From: Porphyra umbilicalis
Taxonomy: Eukaryota > Rhodophyta > Bangiophyceae > Bangiales > Bangiaceae
Direction of reading: 5' to 3'
Assembly: GCA_002049455.2 (NCBI GenBank)
Contig: KV919052.1
Span: forward strand, 35,842-99,841
Length of the DNA: 64,000 nucleotides
The notes under the pieces were generated by a model. That model ran no database searches and had not been told where the DNA came from. It was given only the letters and a program-made list of their open reading frames with translations. Made by a program: the position numbers and the translations under genes. Positions 62,201 through 64,000 of this stretch are shown here, piece after piece (within the stretch, counting starts at the first letter, position 1; every line of letters begins with the position of its first letter).

Positions 62201-63168
62201 TCCTGGTGTACGTCGACGATCTTCTTTTGGTGGCATCAAGCCTGGCGGCGATCTTCAAGATTAAGGACGCTCTGCACAAGCGTTTTGAGATGAAGGACCT
62301 GGGCGAGGCTAAGGTCATCCTCGGGCTAGAGATTAGACGTGACAAGGCGTTGGGCACCCTCAAACTGTCGCAGGGCAAGTACGCGGCGCAAGTGCTGGAG
62401 AAGTTCGGGATGGCGGAGTGCAACCCGATCGGAACGCCGCTGAAGGTGGGCCTGCAGCTGGTCGAGGACGACGAGAGCGACGACGTGCTGCCCTACCGCG
62501 AAGCTGTCGGCAGTCTTATGTACCTGATGGTCGGGACACGTCCTGACCTTGCCTTCGCCATCGGGAAGCTGAGTCGTTTTGTCTCGTGCTACAGCAGGGA
62601 GCATTGGGCGGCGATTAAGCGCGTTCTACGGTACGTCAAGGGTTCGATGGACAAGAAGCTGGTCTTGGACAAGAACTCTTCCTGTGTTCTACAAGGCTTT
62701 AGTGATGCCGACTGGGCGGGTGACCACGAGACGCGACGTTCTACGACGGGCTTCACCTTCATCTTTGGCGGAGCAGCCGTCAGCTGGGGTTCTAAGTTGC
62801 AGAAGACGGTGGCGCTGTCGACGATGGAAGCCGAGTACATGGCTCTATGTGAGGCCGGCAAGGAAGCTGTTTGGCTAAACAAGCTCGTACAAAGCGTTGC
62901 AACTCAAGGGCTGCGGACAGCGATCTCGGGCGGGCCGATCAACATCAAGGTTGACAACAGCGGGTGCATTGACTTCTCCAAGAACCCCGTCGAGCACAAG
63001 CGCACCAAGCACATCGACATTCGATACCACTTTGTGAGCGAGGCCATCACGACGGGCAAGGTGACACTGGAGCATTGTGCAACGGACGACATGGTGGCGG
63101 ACCCGATGACGAAGGAGCTCGGAAAGACCAAGCACGACAGGCATGTCGAGGCTATGGGGCTTTGCTGA
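59242..63168 (+). pseudogene. Copia Gag-Pol polyprotein with two in-frame stops
   Basis: ATG at 59242; one frame to 63168 (1,308 codons). Gag (UBN2-like region, KTNFHEWRQRIEMVL) ends with the zinc knuckle CYYCHTFGHISRDC. Protease has VDSAASAH (about residue 287), with Ala where Gly is usual. Integrase: HERLGHVN...CEPCVYGK zinc-binding part, then LHSDLGG, RSDNGGDYVS and PQQNGVAERLNR giving D, D, E. RT: NGDLDEEVYMEQPDGY and YVDD (residue 990 onward). RNase H: FSDADWAGD, STMEAEYMAL, VDNSGCIDF. Stops are TAG 60475-60477, just before LWHERLGH, and TGA 61321-61323, between integrase and RT. Everything else looks intact, so the damage is slight. Confidence 0.93.
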
Positions 63169-63189
63169 ATACAAGAACCGCCACGGCAA

Positions 63190-63203
63190 CAAGCAAGGAG
63201 GAA
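63190..63203 (+). other. Polypurine tract of the Copia element
   Basis: AAGCAAGGAGGAA immediately before the 3' LTR; primes plus-strand synthesis. Confidence 0.6.
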
Positions 63204-63621
63204 TGTTGGACTGTGATGCTCGTCGCCGGCTCCACTGGCGGTTCGCGGATGGATGATGGTCGGTGACCCTTATGGTATCCCACATGGTACATTTGCAAGA
63301 CGTGGTCAAGTTGCACACATTCGTGTTGGGTGATCTTGGGGCGTTACTTTTGGCATGTTTTGGATTTGATCTTCGCTTTGCTCTAGTGGCTTTTGTTTTG
63401 GTGAGTGATTCGATTTGGTGCGAGGGCGTGGGTGTCGGTGTGGGCGCGAGAGGGGGGAGCACTTGGGCCGGTGGGGACTATTTGAGAGGTGCTCTCGGTT
63501 AGGAGAGGCGGGCGAACCTTAGGACAACCAAAAAAGCACGTTCGCACACACACACACAAGCTCAAGCCACTCAACCACTTCACCGTGGTCCCCCAACCCC
63601 TATCATCACTGCCTTTCGACA
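63204..63621 (+). repeat. 3' LTR of the Copia element
   Basis: 418 bp. Differs from the 5' LTR at GGTATCCC (GGTACCCC), GGTTAGGAG (GGTTGGGAG), ATCATCACT (ATCATTACT) and TTTCGACA (TTTCAACA). Confidence 0.93.
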
Positions 63622-63789
63622 TCTGCGGCCGTATCAGGGATTCCCTTCACTCCGCCTCGGCCATTGGCGGACCTCGTGGGCGAAACGGTTCGTCGGGTCC
63701 CGCCGGGGGCCGGTGCCTTCCTCCCTTGACCTCACGACGACCGGACGGGATTGGTGGATCAAGATCGTGATCCGGCGACGCCTGTAGCG

Positions 63790-64000
63790 ATGGCCGATCT
63801 GGACACGGCGCTGTCGACGTTCCGCGAGTCGTTATTGGCCGACGTTTCTCGGGTCATCGCGGCGAGGCCCGCGGGCTCTGCTCAAGATGCCCCCCGCCGA
63901 GGTTCTCCAGTGGACACGCGGAAGAGCCGCAGCAAAGGGAAGTCACGGCGTCACCGTAGTCCCTCATCGTCATCGTCGTATTCATCTTCCTCGCCGTCGC
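63790..64000 (+). CDS. Ser/Arg-rich protein start, running off the right edge (Gag-like?)
   Basis: ATG at 63790; 70 codons open to the window end. It opens with a helical segment (MADLDTALSTFRESLLADVS), then a basic SR-rich region (RKSRSKGKSRRHRS) and a Ser run. Such SR/Ser-rich starts occur in some retrotransposon Gag proteins and in splicing factors; I cannot decide. The frame upstream is open back to TGA 63727-63729 and in phase with the piece at 58,559-58,662 across the Copia insertion. Confidence 0.4.
   Translation, partial: MADLDTALSTFRESLLADVSRVIAARPAGSAQDAPRRGSPVDTRKSRSKGKSRRHRSPSSSSSYSSSSPS

Larger units (their letters stand above)
58663..63621 (+). mobile_element. Ty1/Copia LTR retrotransposon, 4,959 bp
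   Basis: Two 418-bp LTRs (TG...CA ends), Gag-protease-integrase-RT-RNase H order, a purine tract before the 3' LTR and a 5-bp flank pair TCCGC (58658-58662) / TCTGC (63622-63626), one C-to-T change apart. LTRs differ at four positions (about 1%), indicating recent insertion. Two in-frame stops disable the polyprotein in this copy. Confidence 0.93.

Overview
The window looks like repeat-dominated nuclear DNA of a GC-rich eukaryote. It contains a Copia LTR retrotransposon, a tyrosine-recombinase (DIRS/Ngaro-like) retrotransposon, a Helitron, a PIF/Harbinger DNA transposon and several short inverted-repeat elements. No bacterial operon structure, rRNA, tRNA or CRISPR was seen. A GC-rich alga (for example a red alga) or a similar protist would fit, but the sequence alone does not fix the lineage.

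Layout. 1-242 (minus) is the edge of an unidentified protein-coding region, followed by a 19-bp minisatellite. 0.7-7.5 kb is mostly unannotatable, with small inverted-repeat elements and a nearly G-free C-rich tract. 7.5-14.8 kb, 30.7-39.65 kb and 52.7-53.9 kb are three blocks of one composite macro-repeat. Its units run in one orientation: CCAAT/TATA-like motifs, a leader, tandem GC hairpins of about 52 bp, 46-bp units, 138-bp units, then the next CCAAT/TATA. 15.9-21.5 kb is a decayed Helitron (minus). 23.28-27.51 kb is a tyrosine-recombinase retrotransposon with A1...B1-A2...B2 repeats, sitting without target duplication inside a 90-bp satellite. 28.2-29.2 kb (minus) holds a small two-zinc-finger gene.

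41,394-50,810 is a whole 9.4-kb PIF/Harbinger element. It has identical 25-bp terminal inverted repeats and a TTA target duplication. Inside are a Myb/SANT-like gene (plus) and a convergent DDE transposase gene (minus). The transposase reading frame runs into about 17 copies of an in-frame 99-bp (33-residue) Gly/Ala repeat, and the element is unusually rich in GGCCGCC/GCGGCCGC. I consider this element and the macro-repeat the most unusual content here.

55.4-57.1 kb is a recent 883-bp tandem duplication. 58,663-63,621 is a Copia element with 418-bp LTRs differing at four positions, inserted into another open reading frame that resumes at its right border and runs off the window.

Most element genes carry only a few nonsense or frameshift lesions, so the region reads as young to middle-aged nested insertions. 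All assignments come from motif reading by eye; no database search or alignment was run.
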